Translations under genes and position numbers: made by a program
Part shown: piece by piece, positions 8,477 through 16,766 of the stretch
How positions within the stretch are numbered: position 1 is the stretch's first letter
Layout of the letters: every line of letters begins with the position of its first letter
NCBI GenBank assembly: GCA_046049675.1
Contig: JBJORA010000016.1
Coordinates: 1-30,781, forward strand
Reading direction: 5' to 3'
Source: CAIXQW01 sp046049675
GTDB taxonomy: Bacteria > Bacteroidota > Bacteroidia > Chitinophagales > Chitinophagaceae
Length of the DNA: 30,781 nucleotides
The notes under the pieces: generated by a model
Seen by the model: only the letters and a program-made list of their open reading frames with translations
The model's database searches: none
What the model was told of the DNA's origin: nothing

Positions 8477-10615
8477 CTAGTACTTATACTTATTAAGAAA
8501 TTCTGCAATGGCGTATTGGCTGCGTACCGATTTCTTTGTAATGGTGCTACGCATACGTTTGTTTTCAAGCTGCTGCTCTAAGACTCTAGCTTTTACATTG
8601 TCCTGTAGCTGTAGCTTGAGTATTTCAATAATCTGCTGTGCAATCTTAGCGTCAAGTATTTGTACCGTTGCTTCTACGCGATAGTGCAGGTTGCGCTGCA
8701 TCCAGTCGGCACTGCTCAAAAACACCAGTGGCTTTCCTGCATTGTGGAAATACATAGCTCTGCCGTGCTCTAGCAAATTATCCACGATACTTACGGCGTG
8801 AATATTTTTAGACCATGGTTTTGTAGCGTCGATCGCGAGGCAGAATATGCCGCGGATGATAAGATCTATTTTTACATTAGCTTTTGCCGCTTTTACTAAC
8901 TCGTCAATCATTTGTGGATCGCTAAGCGAATTAAGCTTCACAATAATATGTGCTTGCTTACCGGCTTTCTTATGCTTGATTTCTTGACGAATTAGTTTGA
9001 TAAAATGAGGCTTAGTTTCCGTAGGGCTTAATACAATCGTGCCACTTGCAGCGCGAATTTTAGTAGGGTGTAAGCCTTTCATTTGTAATTGCTCAAATAA
9101 TTTGGCAACTGGTTTTGTATAAATTGGTTTGCTAGTTAGTAAGCAATAATCCGCATAGGCGGCGCTTGTGCGTTCGTTTACATTGCCCGTACTAATAAAG
9201 CTATAATGCATAATTTTGCCATGCACTTTACGTTCAATCAAACATACCTTGGCATGTATCTTATAGTTAGGTTTGCCAACAAATACTTTAATGCCTTCAG
9301 CCTCCAGTACTTTTTTCCAAGCAAGATTTGCACGCTCATCAAAGCGAGCACGTAGTTCTAGTATTACAACTACTTGCTTGCCGTTACGAGCAGCATTGAC
9401 AAGTGTGCTGATGATAGCGCTATTCTTTGCAAGGCGGTAAGCGCACAATTGTATTTTGGTTACATCTGGATCAATACTAGCTTCTCGCATTAAATCGATA
9501 ATACTCTCAAAGCTGTGATAGGGTGTTGCCAACAATAAATCCTGGCTATCCAACACATGCATGATGCGGCATGGTTGTGTTAGCAGCGGATGAACGGTAT
9601 TTAATTTTGGTGCTCGAGCTTTTGGCTGCTTTGCGAAAATATGCTTCGGAAAATCAATGAAGTCTTTAAAATTATGCAAGCCATCTTTAGGGCTGAGCGT
9701 AGAATTTTTACGAATGCGAAGTACACCTAATAAATACTTTAGAAAGCGTTCGTCAATTTGTGCATCGTAGCTAAAGCGCACTGCAGAGCCGCTTTTGCGC
9801 TTATTAAGTGCTTGTTCTAGAATTTGTACAACCGTGGCATCGTCTTCGTAATCGATATCTATTTCGCTATTGCGCGTTAGTTTAATAATGCTGCAATAGA
9901 AAGTATTAAAACCAAACTGTGCGAACAAATAGGGTAGGCATAGTTTAATCACTTCCTCTAGAAGTACCACAGTGGTTGAACTTTCGTCGTTTGCTTTTGG
10001 TAGCACGATAAATCGACCGCAGCTTTCTACTGGCACACGTATCAAGGCATAGCTTTGCATAAGGCTAATCGTATCGTGACGCAAGTCGCAAGCCAAGTAC
10101 AAGCTACGATCCTCTAATTGTGGAGCTACAGGTAAGCTCTCAATCATAAGTGGTGTAATATGCCTATTAATGTCGCTGATGTAATACTGTCTCAAGTACT
10201 GCACTTGCGAAGCTGTTAGTTCATTATGCGATAAAATGTACACACCAGAGTCGTTGAGCTCTTTTTCAACTTGATTATACAAAGTAGCAAACTCAATATT
10301 GAGTTGTTCTACTTTCGCTTGTATTTGTCCAAGCAATTCAGCGTTACTTTTTTGTAAAGTTGCAGTTAGGGCAGTATTTCGCAGTGCGTTTATTTTGTGC
10401 AATGATGCTACACGTACTCTAAAGAATTCGTCTAAGTTATTGCTATAAATCGCAAGAAACTTAAGGCGGTCTGCAATATGATGGCTTTTAGTACGTGCTT
10501 CTTGCAGTACACGTTCGTTGAATGCCAACCAACTAAGGTCGCGAGGAATGAGATGTTTTGCGCTTGCCGAAGTGTTGCTGCTGGTGCTTTTACTTTTGGC
10601 TCTTTTTATGCTCAC
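8477..10615 (-). CDS. ppk1: Polyphosphate kinase 1
   Basis: Makes polyphosphate from the gamma-phosphate of ATP, reversibly. The 712-residue protein is full length. Seen in order: a Ser- and Lys-rich N-terminal tail, the N domain (PRDLSWLAFNERVLQEA, YSNNLDEFFRVRVA), the head domain, and two phospholipase-D-like C domains with YHSFESIIDLMREA, the phosphorylated-His motif KIHAKVCLI (H454), STGNVNERTS, and the second conserved His in LLEHGRAMYF (about H617), then LSSADWMQRN. The start is GTG at 10615; no Met precedes the conserved N domain. It lies 27 bases after the flippase-like gene and before ppx, so synthesis and degradation of polyphosphate are encoded together. Confidence 0.96.
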   Translation of the reverse strand: MSIKRAKSKSTSSNTSASAKHLIPRDLSWLAFNERVLQEARTKSHHIADRLKFLAIYSNNLDEFFRVRVASLHKINALRNTALTATLQKSNAELLGQIQAKVEQLNIEFATLYNQVEKELNDSGVYILSHNELTASQVQYLRQYYISDINRHITPLMIESLPVAPQLEDRSLYLACDLRHDTISLMQSYALIRVPVESCGRFIVLPKANDESSTTVVLLEEVIKLCLPYLFAQFGFNTFYCSIIKLTRNSEIDIDYEDDATVVQILEQALNKRKSGSAVRFSYDAQIDERFLKYLLGVLRIRKNSTLSPKDGLHNFKDFIDFPKHIFAKQPKARAPKLNTVHPLLTQPCRIMHVLDSQDLLLATPYHSFESIIDLMREASIDPDVTKIQLCAYRLAKNSAIISTLVNAARNGKQVVVILELRARFDERANLAWKKVLEAEGIKVFVGKPNYKIHAKVCLIERKVHGKIMHYSFISTGNVNERTSAAYADYCLLTSKPIYTKPVAKLFEQLQMKGLHPTKIRAASGTIVLSPTETKPHFIKLIRQEIKHKKAGKQAHIIVKLNSLSDPQMIDELVKAAKANVKIDLIIRGIFCLAIDATKPWSKNIHAVSIVDNLLEHGRAMYFHNAGKPLVFLSSADWMQRNLHYRVEATVQILDAKIAQQIIEILKLQLQDNVKARVLEQQLENKRMRSTITKKSVRSQYAIAEFLNKYKY

Positions 10616-10642
10616 GGCTTAAGGATATTTATATAATGCTTT

Positions 10643-11650
10643 TTATACGTTTACTTTCTTGGCTACAGGTTTTCGGTTTACAATTGGAAAAGCAAGCAAG
10701 GCTAGTGCGGCTCCCAATAGGAGTATGCCGTTTTGCAATGCCCAGCTAACCATGCTATAAGTAGCGCCAATTTCTTCACTTGCTTTGTATACAGAACTAA
10801 GTAATCCGCCTACAATTAAATGATACGCCCCTGTGCCGCCAGGTGTAGCAATAATGCCTAAGCTGCCAAGCGTAAGTACACTAAAGCCTGCACCGATGCC
10901 AAGATGCGACAATTCTGGCAAGGCCTTGAAACCGATATAGGTCATTCCCCAATAACCAAGCCAAATTAAAAACGTTTGAAGAAGGAATAAACCACTTTTT
11001 TCCATCTTAAACACGCTGCTCATGCCATCTTTGAGGTTAGTGAGAATTTGTACTAGTTTATTTGATTTGCCCGAGGCTTGTTGTTTAGCAAGCATGCGCC
11101 ATAGGAACCAACAGCATAGTAAGCCGCCAATAGCAAGGCCTATGAGTATGTATAAAGTATTACCTCCCAATTTATTTTGTAGCGGAATTAAAACTGTGTT
11201 GCGAAAATAATCACTGATTTGAGAGTATTCTAAAAGCAAGGTTAACATTGCAACAATTAACAAACAGATCATATCAAAAATTCGCTCAGCAATCATAGTG
11301 CCTGCAAGCTTATCGGCACTAATGCCTTCGTATTTGCTTAAAATGCCACAGCGTGCAACTTCGCCCAAACGAGGCGTTAGAAAGTTTACACCGTATCCAA
11401 TAAAAATACTGAAGAAAGTATTGAGGAAACTGGGCTTTTTACCTAAGGGTTCAATTAATAATTGCCAACGCATAGCCCGCAGTGCAACACTAGCTACGCC
11501 AACAACGGCAATTAATGCCAACATTAGTTTGTTGCTGCGTTTAACGTGGCTCCAAATATTAGCCATGTCTAAATCTTTGGTAGCATACCACAATAAGAAA
11601 AATGCAAGGCCAAAAAAAATGACGTACTGCGCAATAAGTTTCAGATTCAT
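10643..11650 (-). CDS. Flippase-like membrane protein (LPG synthase TM / UPF0104)
   Basis: A 335-residue integral membrane protein with about eight hydrophobic segments. It matches the stand-alone membrane domain of lysylphosphatidylglycerol synthase (MprF N-terminal, flippase-like family): ALRAMRWQLLIEPLG, IGYGVNFLTPRLGEVARC, AGTMIAERIFDM, and late GSLGIIATPGGTGAYH. No aminoacyl-lipid transferase domain is attached, so a lipid-translocating or lipid-linked-sugar role is more likely than lipid aminoacylation; the substrate is unknown. It begins 6 bases after panD and precedes ppk1 by 27 bases, so these three are probably one transcript. Confidence 0.85.
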   Translation of the reverse strand: MNLKLIAQYVIFFGLAFFLLWYATKDLDMANIWSHVKRSNKLMLALIAVVGVASVALRAMRWQLLIEPLGKKPSFLNTFFSIFIGYGVNFLTPRLGEVARCGILSKYEGISADKLAGTMIAERIFDMICLLIVAMLTLLLEYSQISDYFRNTVLIPLQNKLGGNTLYILIGLAIGGLLCCWFLWRMLAKQQASGKSNKLVQILTNLKDGMSSVFKMEKSGLFLLQTFLIWLGYWGMTYIGFKALPELSHLGIGAGFSVLTLGSLGIIATPGGTGAYHLIVGGLLSSVYKASEEIGATYSMVSWALQNGILLLGAALALLAFPIVNRKPVAKKVNV

Positions 11651-11656
11651 GCCTTT

Positions 11657-12004
11657 CTATCCTAATAGGTTATCGTCATTCGGAAAAATTACCGACGGTC
11701 TCCATCGCTTAGCCTCTTCAAAATCCATGTCAGCGTAAGCGATAATAATAATTAGGTCTCCTTCTTGCACACGACGGGCTGCAGGACCGTTTAAGCAAAT
11801 TGTGCCAGAACCGCGCTTGCCCAAGATGGCATATGTTTCAAAACGCTCACCATTGTTTACATTAACAATTTGCACCTTTTCGTGCTCAAGTAAACCAGCA
11901 GCGTCCATCAGGTCTTGGTCAATAGTAATACTACCAACATAGTTGAGGTTACTTTGGGTAACCTTTACGCGGTGTATCTTACTTTTGAGTACAGTAATCT
12001 GCAT
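11657..12004 (-). CDS. panD: Aspartate 1-decarboxylase
   Basis: Pyruvoyl enzyme that makes beta-alanine from aspartate for pantothenate and CoA synthesis. The 115-residue precursor aligns along its length with known PanD: KSKIHRVKVTQ at the N-terminus, self-cleavage site G24-S25 in YVGSIT (Ser25 becomes the pyruvoyl group), NVNNGERFETY, GSGTICLNGPAAR and the C-terminal EEAKRWRPSV. It is slightly shorter at the C-terminus than the E. coli protein. The ATG at 12004 lies 7 bases after a TAACTTTG box, and it heads the run with the flippase-like gene and ppk1. No other pantothenate genes are in view. Confidence 0.96.
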   Translation of the reverse strand: MQITVLKSKIHRVKVTQSNLNYVGSITIDQDLMDAAGLLEHEKVQIVNVNNGERFETYAILGKRGSGTICLNGPAARRVQEGDLIIIIAYADMDFEEAKRWRPSVIFPNDDNLLG

Positions 12005-12011
12005 GCGACCG

Positions 12012-12019
12012 CAAAGTTA
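12012..12019 (-). promoter_or_regulatory. -7 promoter box of panD
   Basis: Exact TAnnTTTG match (TAACTTTG) on the minus strand, 7 bases before the panD ATG; it predicts a leader of two to four bases. No clear -33 TTG. Confidence 0.6.
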
Positions 12020-12091
12020 GCAGTATTAATAATATGAAACGTGCTGCAATGAGGTAATAATTAATTGGATAATATCATTGTATTATGTGGG

Positions 12092-12123
12092 TTTTGGGTA
12101 CAAAAAGCAATAGCCTATCTTTA
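12092..12123 (+). promoter_or_regulatory. Promoter of the RsmB-like methyltransferase gene
   Basis: TTTTG at 12092-12096, 19 bases, then TATCTTTA at 12116-12123 (one mismatch to TAnnTTTG). The GTG start at 12132 follows after 8 bases, so the mRNA would be leaderless or nearly so. Confidence 0.55.
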
Positions 12124-12131
12124 CAAACACT

Positions 12132-13226
12132 GTGTATTTAGCTAAACATGCCGCTTCGGCCAAACTATTGCTGGGGTTCTATAGGCCACCGCAGCCCATG
12201 CATTTGTACTTAAATGCACACTTTAAGCAGCATAAAAAGTTCGGCAGTCGCGACCGTAAAACCATTGCAGATATGGTTTTTGCAATTATGCGCTTGCGCC
12301 TACCAGCTGATGCTAGCGAACAAGACATTATTGCAGCCTACGAGATTTTACAGCAAGCTAAAACCTGCTACACGCTAAGCAATGAGCGTCAAATAGCTTT
12401 CAATAAGGACGTATTTGAAACTTTACCACAATCGCCAGCGCTCAATTTGCCGCTAAGTAAGGGTATTGAGGCAGATGTATTCTATAAAAAACTACTTGTC
12501 AAGCCTTTTACGTTTTTACGTGTACGTAGGCCATTTAAGGTGCCTGCGGAATTGCAATTTGCAAAATTTGGCACCAGCACCATGGCTTTGCTTGCTGATG
12601 TAAAGCTAGATCAGCAAGGTCTTGCGGAAGTAGATTATGTAGTTCAGGATGCCAATAGCCAAATGGTTTCCGCTCAGATAGCGATTCAGGCTAAAAACCA
12701 TGTGTGGGATGTATGTGCTGCAAGTGGAGGCAAAAGCCTAGCCATGTTGGATGCACAGCGTCATATTCATTTAATTGCCAGCGATGTTAGGCCACAAATG
12801 ATGGCCACGTATAAGCGTCGCTTGGCAGGTTATGGTTTTGTTGCCTCCAGCACATTTACTGCCGATATTGCCCGCGATATTAATTTGCCTTTGGCGCCAA
12901 AAAGTGTAGACGTACTTGTATGCGATGTGCCCTGCAGTGGCAGTGGTACTTGGTCGCGTACGCCTGAACAGTATTACTTTGCAGACCTTAGTCAATTGCA
13001 GCAGTTTTCTGAATTGCAATTTAGTATTGTACAAAACGCCTTGCGTTATGCTAAGCAGGATGCCATGTTGTATTACATTACATGCAGCGTATTTGCTCAC
13101 GAGAACGAAGCAGTTGTGGAACGTTTAGTTGCGCAATGCAATGTGGAACTTGTTCAACAGCAAACTTATGATGCGATGACGCACAATTGCGATTGGATGT
13201 TTTGCGCAGTATTATGCGTACTTTAA
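12132..13226 (+). CDS. RsmB/NOP-family RNA m5C methyltransferase
   Basis: SAM-dependent RNA cytosine-5 methyltransferase of the RsmB/Nop2 family, likely acting on 16S rRNA (C967-type) or another RNA. Over 364 residues, seen: an N-terminal helical part with KQHKKFGSRDRKTIADMV as in the RsmB N-terminal domain, then a Rossmann methyltransferase core with DVCAASGGKSLAML (SAM motif I), SDVRPQMMATYKRRL, motif IV DVPCSGSGTW with its Cys, and motif VI YITCSVF, whose Cys is the catalytic nucleophile in this family. The start is GTG at 12132, close behind the promoter. The RNA target is inferred from family only. Confidence 0.9.
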   Translation: MYLAKHAASAKLLLGFYRPPQPMHLYLNAHFKQHKKFGSRDRKTIADMVFAIMRLRLPADASEQDIIAAYEILQQAKTCYTLSNERQIAFNKDVFETLPQSPALNLPLSKGIEADVFYKKLLVKPFTFLRVRRPFKVPAELQFAKFGTSTMALLADVKLDQQGLAEVDYVVQDANSQMVSAQIAIQAKNHVWDVCAASGGKSLAMLDAQRHIHLIASDVRPQMMATYKRRLAGYGFVASSTFTADIARDINLPLAPKSVDVLVCDVPCSGSGTWSRTPEQYYFADLSQLQQFSELQFSIVQNALRYAKQDAMLYYITCSVFAHENEAVVERLVAQCNVELVQQQTYDAMTHNCDWMFCAVLCVL

Positions 13227-13235
13227 AGAATGGGG

Positions 13236-13583
13236 CTAGGCGAAAAGTTGAGCCACTTCGTCGTCAATATCTTGCATACGAATGCTCATATGGCTTTCGT
13301 CGTAAACACATTCGCCTTTTGAAATAAGAAGTACTTGAGGACTTTCGTGATACACTTTGAATTTTTCGGCGATTGTATTACTTAATTGTCGGTAAGCAAT
13401 TAAATCAAGTAAGTAGTAGTCTATATTTGTATTGACTGTACTGCGATTTAGGCGGTCTAAGGCAACCGAAGAAATGCTACAACGTGTACTGTGCTTAAAT
13501 ATTAAGATTGGCTTAAGTTGGGAGCTAGCAATAACATCATCCAACTGTTGGTCAGAAGCAAGATCAATCCATGGAAGAGCCAT
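13236..13583 (-). CDS. ytxJ: YtxJ-like bacillithiol-system redox protein
   Basis: A 115-residue thioredoxin-fold protein of the YtxJ family, proposed to reduce bacillithiol-mixed disulfides (monothiol bacilliredoxin). Seen: ILIFKHSTRCSISSVALDRL with the single active-site Cys in TRCS, then a strand-helix pattern with YYLLDLIAYRQLSN and the cis-Pro-type loop HESPQVLLI. A second thiol (GECVYDE) lies near the C-terminus. The ATG at 13583 begins four bases after the stop of a 37-residue lipoprotein gene, so the two probably share a transcript. It suggests that the host makes bacillithiol, as many Bacteroidota do. Confidence 0.88.
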   Translation of the reverse strand: MALPWIDLASDQQLDDVIASSQLKPILIFKHSTRCSISSVALDRLNRSTVNTNIDYYLLDLIAYRQLSNTIAEKFKVYHESPQVLLISKGECVYDESHMSIRMQDIDDEVAQLFA

Positions 13584-13587
13584 AAAC

Positions 13588-13701
13588 CTAGTGGATTGCG
13601 CCAGGGCAGCCGTACTTTTTCTTAGATGCGCATCCAGTTGTAGAAACTGTGATAGCTGCTGTTGCTAAGAACAATACCGCGATTATAAATACTTTTTTCA
13701 T
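13588..13701 (-). CDS. Small lipoprotein, 37 residues
   Basis: A short but convincing gene. It opens with MKKVFIIAVLFLATAAITVS, a full lipoprotein signal with two Lys and a hydrophobic core, followed by the lipobox STTGC (lipidated Cys24), then a tiny mature part ASKKKYGCPGAIH. KKYGCP-type tails recur, to my knowledge, in very small Bacteroidota lipoproteins of unknown role; this is memory, not a search. A TACATTTG box lies 14 bases before the ATG, and the stop is four bases before ytxJ. After processing only about 14 residues remain, with a second Cys that could be redox active, which is suggestive next to ytxJ. Confidence 0.72.
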   Translation of the reverse strand: MKKVFIIAVLFLATAAITVSTTGCASKKKYGCPGAIH

Positions 13702-13715
13702 AATGTAACGAAACA

Positions 13716-13723
13716 CAAATGTA
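13716..13723 (-). promoter_or_regulatory. -7 promoter box of small lipoprotein-ytxJ pair
   Basis: Exact TACATTTG on the minus strand, 14 bases before the lipoprotein ATG. No clear -33 element at normal spacing. Confidence 0.55.
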
Positions 13724-13766
13724 AAGCAAATTTTCAATTATGTGCAGCTTTGAGGTTCATTTTCAA

Positions 13767-13774
13767 TACTTTTG
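13767..13774 (+). promoter_or_regulatory. -7 promoter box of saccharopine-dehydrogenase-like gene
   Basis: TACTTTTG on the plus strand matches TAnnTTTG and lies 53 bases before the ATG at 13828. A TTTG at 13749-13752 is only 14 bases upstream, shorter than the usual spacing. Confidence 0.45.
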
Positions 13775-13827
13775 CAAAAGCGGTTTTTCGGTCTTTTCGG
13801 GAAATTGTCCACGATTTTCAATAAAAA

Positions 13828-15129
13828 ATGGCATTAATTTCAATTTTTGGCGCAGGAAAGAGCAGTTCTTACGCAATAAAGTACTTATTAGAAGCGGCGG
13901 CAAAGCATAACTGGTTTTTGCACGTGTGCGACCAAAATACTGCACACTTACAGCAGCGTTTTGAAGGAAATGACCATTTAGTACTTCATAATTTAGATAT
14001 TACCAATGCTGAAGAACGCCATGCGCAAGTAGAGAAAAGTGCTATCGTAATTAGTTTAATGCCACCACATTTACACTTTTTATTGGCACAAGACTGCGTT
14101 GCGCTAGGCAGACACCTCATTACAGCAAGCTATGTAAGCGAAGAAATTAAAGGTTTGCACGATGCCGCTGTAGCCAATAATGTGATGTTGATGTGTGAAC
14201 TAGGGCTTGACCCCGGCATTGACCATATGAGCGCTATGCAAATCATACATGAATTGCATGAACAAGGTGCAAGCATTACAGAATTTTATAGCCATTGTGG
14301 CGGATTAGTTTCTCCAGAAAGTGATACAAATAAGTGGCATTACAAAATAAGTTGGAACCCACGCAATGTCGTAACTGCTGGTGCAGCTGGTGCAAAGTTT
14401 ATTAAAAATGGTATTGAAGTAAATGTGCCTTACGAGAAAATGTTTGCCGCTGTGCCACAATTACAAGTAGAAGGTTTGCCAACATTGGCCAACTATGCGA
14501 ATAGAGATAGTGTGAGTTATAAAGACGACTATGAGTTAAAAGATATCCATACGCTTGTAAGAACAACATTACGCTATCCCGACTTTATTTCTGCTTGGCA
14601 TTATTTGGTGCAATATGGTTTTACATCCACAACAGATGTAATTACAGAAGGCACAAGCTATGCTGCTTGGTTTGCCTCTAAACTAAACAAACCTTGGGTA
14701 GAAGTTGTAGACAATACACTGCATGCGCAAATGCTAGAAGAACTTAATCTCAATAGCACAGCACTTATTCCAAGTACTTGCAAATGCAGTGCCGATGTAT
14801 TGCAACAAATTATAGAAACGCAATGGGCTATGCAAGCGCATGATAAAGATATGATAGTAATGTGCCACGAGTTTAAGTACAAACTAAATGGCAGTGAGCA
14901 TTACAAAAAGAGCAGTTTGGTAGTAAACGGTACAGATAAAGTGTATACTGCTATGGCCAAAACAGTAGGCTTGCCAATGGCCATCTTTGCAGAACAAATT
15001 TTATTGGGCAACATACAAGCAATTGCGGGTGTACATATTCCAACCATGCCTGCCGTATATAACCCCTTATTAAAAGAACTTTCATTACAAGATATTAATT
15101 TTACAGAATATGATGAAACAATTAGCTAG
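13828..15129 (+). CDS. Saccharopine dehydrogenase family oxidoreductase
   Basis: A 433-residue NAD(P)-dependent enzyme of the saccharopine dehydrogenase/reductase family (Lys9-like). Seen: N-terminal Rossmann loop SIFGAGKSSSYAI, VISLMPPHLHFLLA, ITASYVSEEIKGLH, the hallmark MCELGLDPGIDHMSAM, GGLVSPESDTNKWHYKISWNPRN, and a C-terminal dimer/closure region. Members act in lysine breakdown or synthesis, or on carboxyspermidine-like substrates. The family split is not resolved here; the length and DPGIDHM motif favour the saccharopine reductase group. It overlaps the following peptidase gene by 20 bases, so the two are co-transcribed, although no functional link is obvious. Confidence 0.88.
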   Translation: MALISIFGAGKSSSYAIKYLLEAAAKHNWFLHVCDQNTAHLQQRFEGNDHLVLHNLDITNAEERHAQVEKSAIVISLMPPHLHFLLAQDCVALGRHLITASYVSEEIKGLHDAAVANNVMLMCELGLDPGIDHMSAMQIIHELHEQGASITEFYSHCGGLVSPESDTNKWHYKISWNPRNVVTAGAAGAKFIKNGIEVNVPYEKMFAAVPQLQVEGLPTLANYANRDSVSYKDDYELKDIHTLVRTTLRYPDFISAWHYLVQYGFTSTTDVITEGTSYAAWFASKLNKPWVEVVDNTLHAQMLEELNLNSTALIPSTCKCSADVLQQIIETQWAMQAHDKDMIVMCHEFKYKLNGSEHYKKSSLVVNGTDKVYTAMAKTVGLPMAIFAEQILLGNIQAIAGVHIPTMPAVYNPLLKELSLQDINFTEYDETIS

Positions 15130-16750
15130 CACTATCGTTTGCTTTTTTCTTTTAACGCAAGTTGCGTTTGCACAACAATTTACTTATGCCGACACACTTC
15201 GCGGTACCATTGGCGTAGAACGTGCTTGGTGGGATGTACTTCACTATGATATTTTTTTAGATTTAGATGAAAATACTAAAACCATCAAAGGCATTACACA
15301 AATAACCTTCAAGAGGGATGCGCAAGCAATGGCTGCCGCAAAAAATGTGATGCAAATAGATTTAGAGCAAGGTTTAACGATTAACAAAATCTACCTCGCG
15401 GATAATCCGAATGCGCTACTCAAAAGTGAGGTTAAAAGTAAGCGTGCGCGTTTTATTCAAATGCCTGCCATGACAGAACCAGAAGCAACCCTAATTGTAG
15501 AGTACGAAGGCACGCCAATCGAAGCTGTAAATCCTCCATGGGATGGCGGCATTAGCTGGAAGAAAGATAGCAAGGAAAGACCGTGGTTAAGTGTAAGCTG
15601 CCAAGGTAAAGGTGCAAGTATGTGGTATGCATGTAAAGACCATCAAAGCGATGAGCCAGATAATGGCATGAACATTACGATTAAATGCAATAAGGATTTG
15701 ACAGCTGTTGCGAATGGTCGTTTAATAAAGAGCGATGTGACTGGCGATAAAGCCATGTACACCTGGCAAGTTAAAAATCCAATTAGTACTTATGCAGTAA
15801 GTTTTTATGTTGGGTACTACAAAAGCATCACAGCGAAATATGCAGGCGTAGATGGGCCATTAGATTATACGTATTGGTATTTAGATTACAACGAAGAAAA
15901 AGCCAAAGAATTGTTTACTAAAATACCACTTGTGCTAAAAAGCTTTGAATATTGGTTTGGTGCATTTCCGTGGTATGGCGATGGCTATCAACTTGTAGAA
16001 GCGCCTTACTTGGGTATGGAACATCAAAGCGCCATTGCGTATGGTAACAATTATAAAAACGGTTATATGGGTATCGACCTAACCTTAACTGGCATTGGTC
16101 TCAAGTTTGACCATATTCTTGTGCACGAAAGTGGACACGAGTGGTTTGGCAATAGTATTACCACAAAAGATATTGCAGATATGTGGGTGCAAGAAGGCTT
16201 TACCACTTTTAGCGAAGCGCTTTATGTAGAAACGCATTTTGGTAAAGAAAAAGCAGAGCGTTATATACGTGGACAACGCAGGTCTATACAGAATGAAAGG
16301 CCAATAATTTCTAGCTATGGCGTCAACGAAGAGCCACCTGGCGATCAGTATTACAAAGGCAGTAGTATATTGCTAATGGTACGCACTAGTATGAACAATG
16401 ATGAGAAGTTTAGAGCTTTGTTGCAGCATCTAATTAAGAAATACGGTAAGACTACAGTTACAAGTGCAGAAATAGAAAAAGAGATAAGTACATTTAGCGG
16501 TATAGATTTTCAACCGATGTTTGATCAGTATTTATACACAAACGAAATCCCAAAACTTGTAATTGACAAGAATAAGGATGAAGTTGTATTTACATTGACC
16601 AATTGCAACGAAGACTTAACGATGCCTTATGTGTTCGAACATAAGGGCCAAACCTATACAGTGCAACTAAAGGCAAATACACCAGTAACTTTGAAATGTG
16701 GCGCCTCTTATAACAGCGCTAGGAATTCAAACTACTATTTTGTGTTCTAG
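15110..16750 (+). CDS. Exported M1-family zinc aminopeptidase
   Basis: A secreted or periplasmic metallopeptidase of 546 residues. Residues 1-21 form a signal peptide (cleavage expected after AFA, before QQ). A beta-rich N-domain is followed by the substrate motif YLGMEHQSAIAYG (GxMEN-like, with His where Asn is usual) and the zinc site H339-E340-x-x-H343 with E362 18 residues on (HESGHEWFGNS...WVQEGFTTF). A catalytic Tyr is likely in QYYKGSSILLMV. It lacks the long C-terminal helical domain of PepN, so it belongs to the short M1 group common in Bacteroidota. The start overlaps the previous gene by 20 bases; either Met1 or Met2 is possible. Confidence 0.93.
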   Translation: MMKQLASTIVCFFLLTQVAFAQQFTYADTLRGTIGVERAWWDVLHYDIFLDLDENTKTIKGITQITFKRDAQAMAAAKNVMQIDLEQGLTINKIYLADNPNALLKSEVKSKRARFIQMPAMTEPEATLIVEYEGTPIEAVNPPWDGGISWKKDSKERPWLSVSCQGKGASMWYACKDHQSDEPDNGMNITIKCNKDLTAVANGRLIKSDVTGDKAMYTWQVKNPISTYAVSFYVGYYKSITAKYAGVDGPLDYTYWYLDYNEEKAKELFTKIPLVLKSFEYWFGAFPWYGDGYQLVEAPYLGMEHQSAIAYGNNYKNGYMGIDLTLTGIGLKFDHILVHESGHEWFGNSITTKDIADMWVQEGFTTFSEALYVETHFGKEKAERYIRGQRRSIQNERPIISSYGVNEEPPGDQYYKGSSILLMVRTSMNNDEKFRALLQHLIKKYGKTTVTSAEIEKEISTFSGIDFQPMFDQYLYTNEIPKLVIDKNKDEVVFTLTNCNEDLTMPYVFEHKGQTYTVQLKANTPVTLKCGASYNSARNSNYYFVF

Positions 16751-16766
16751 GGTAGAGCGTTTAGTA

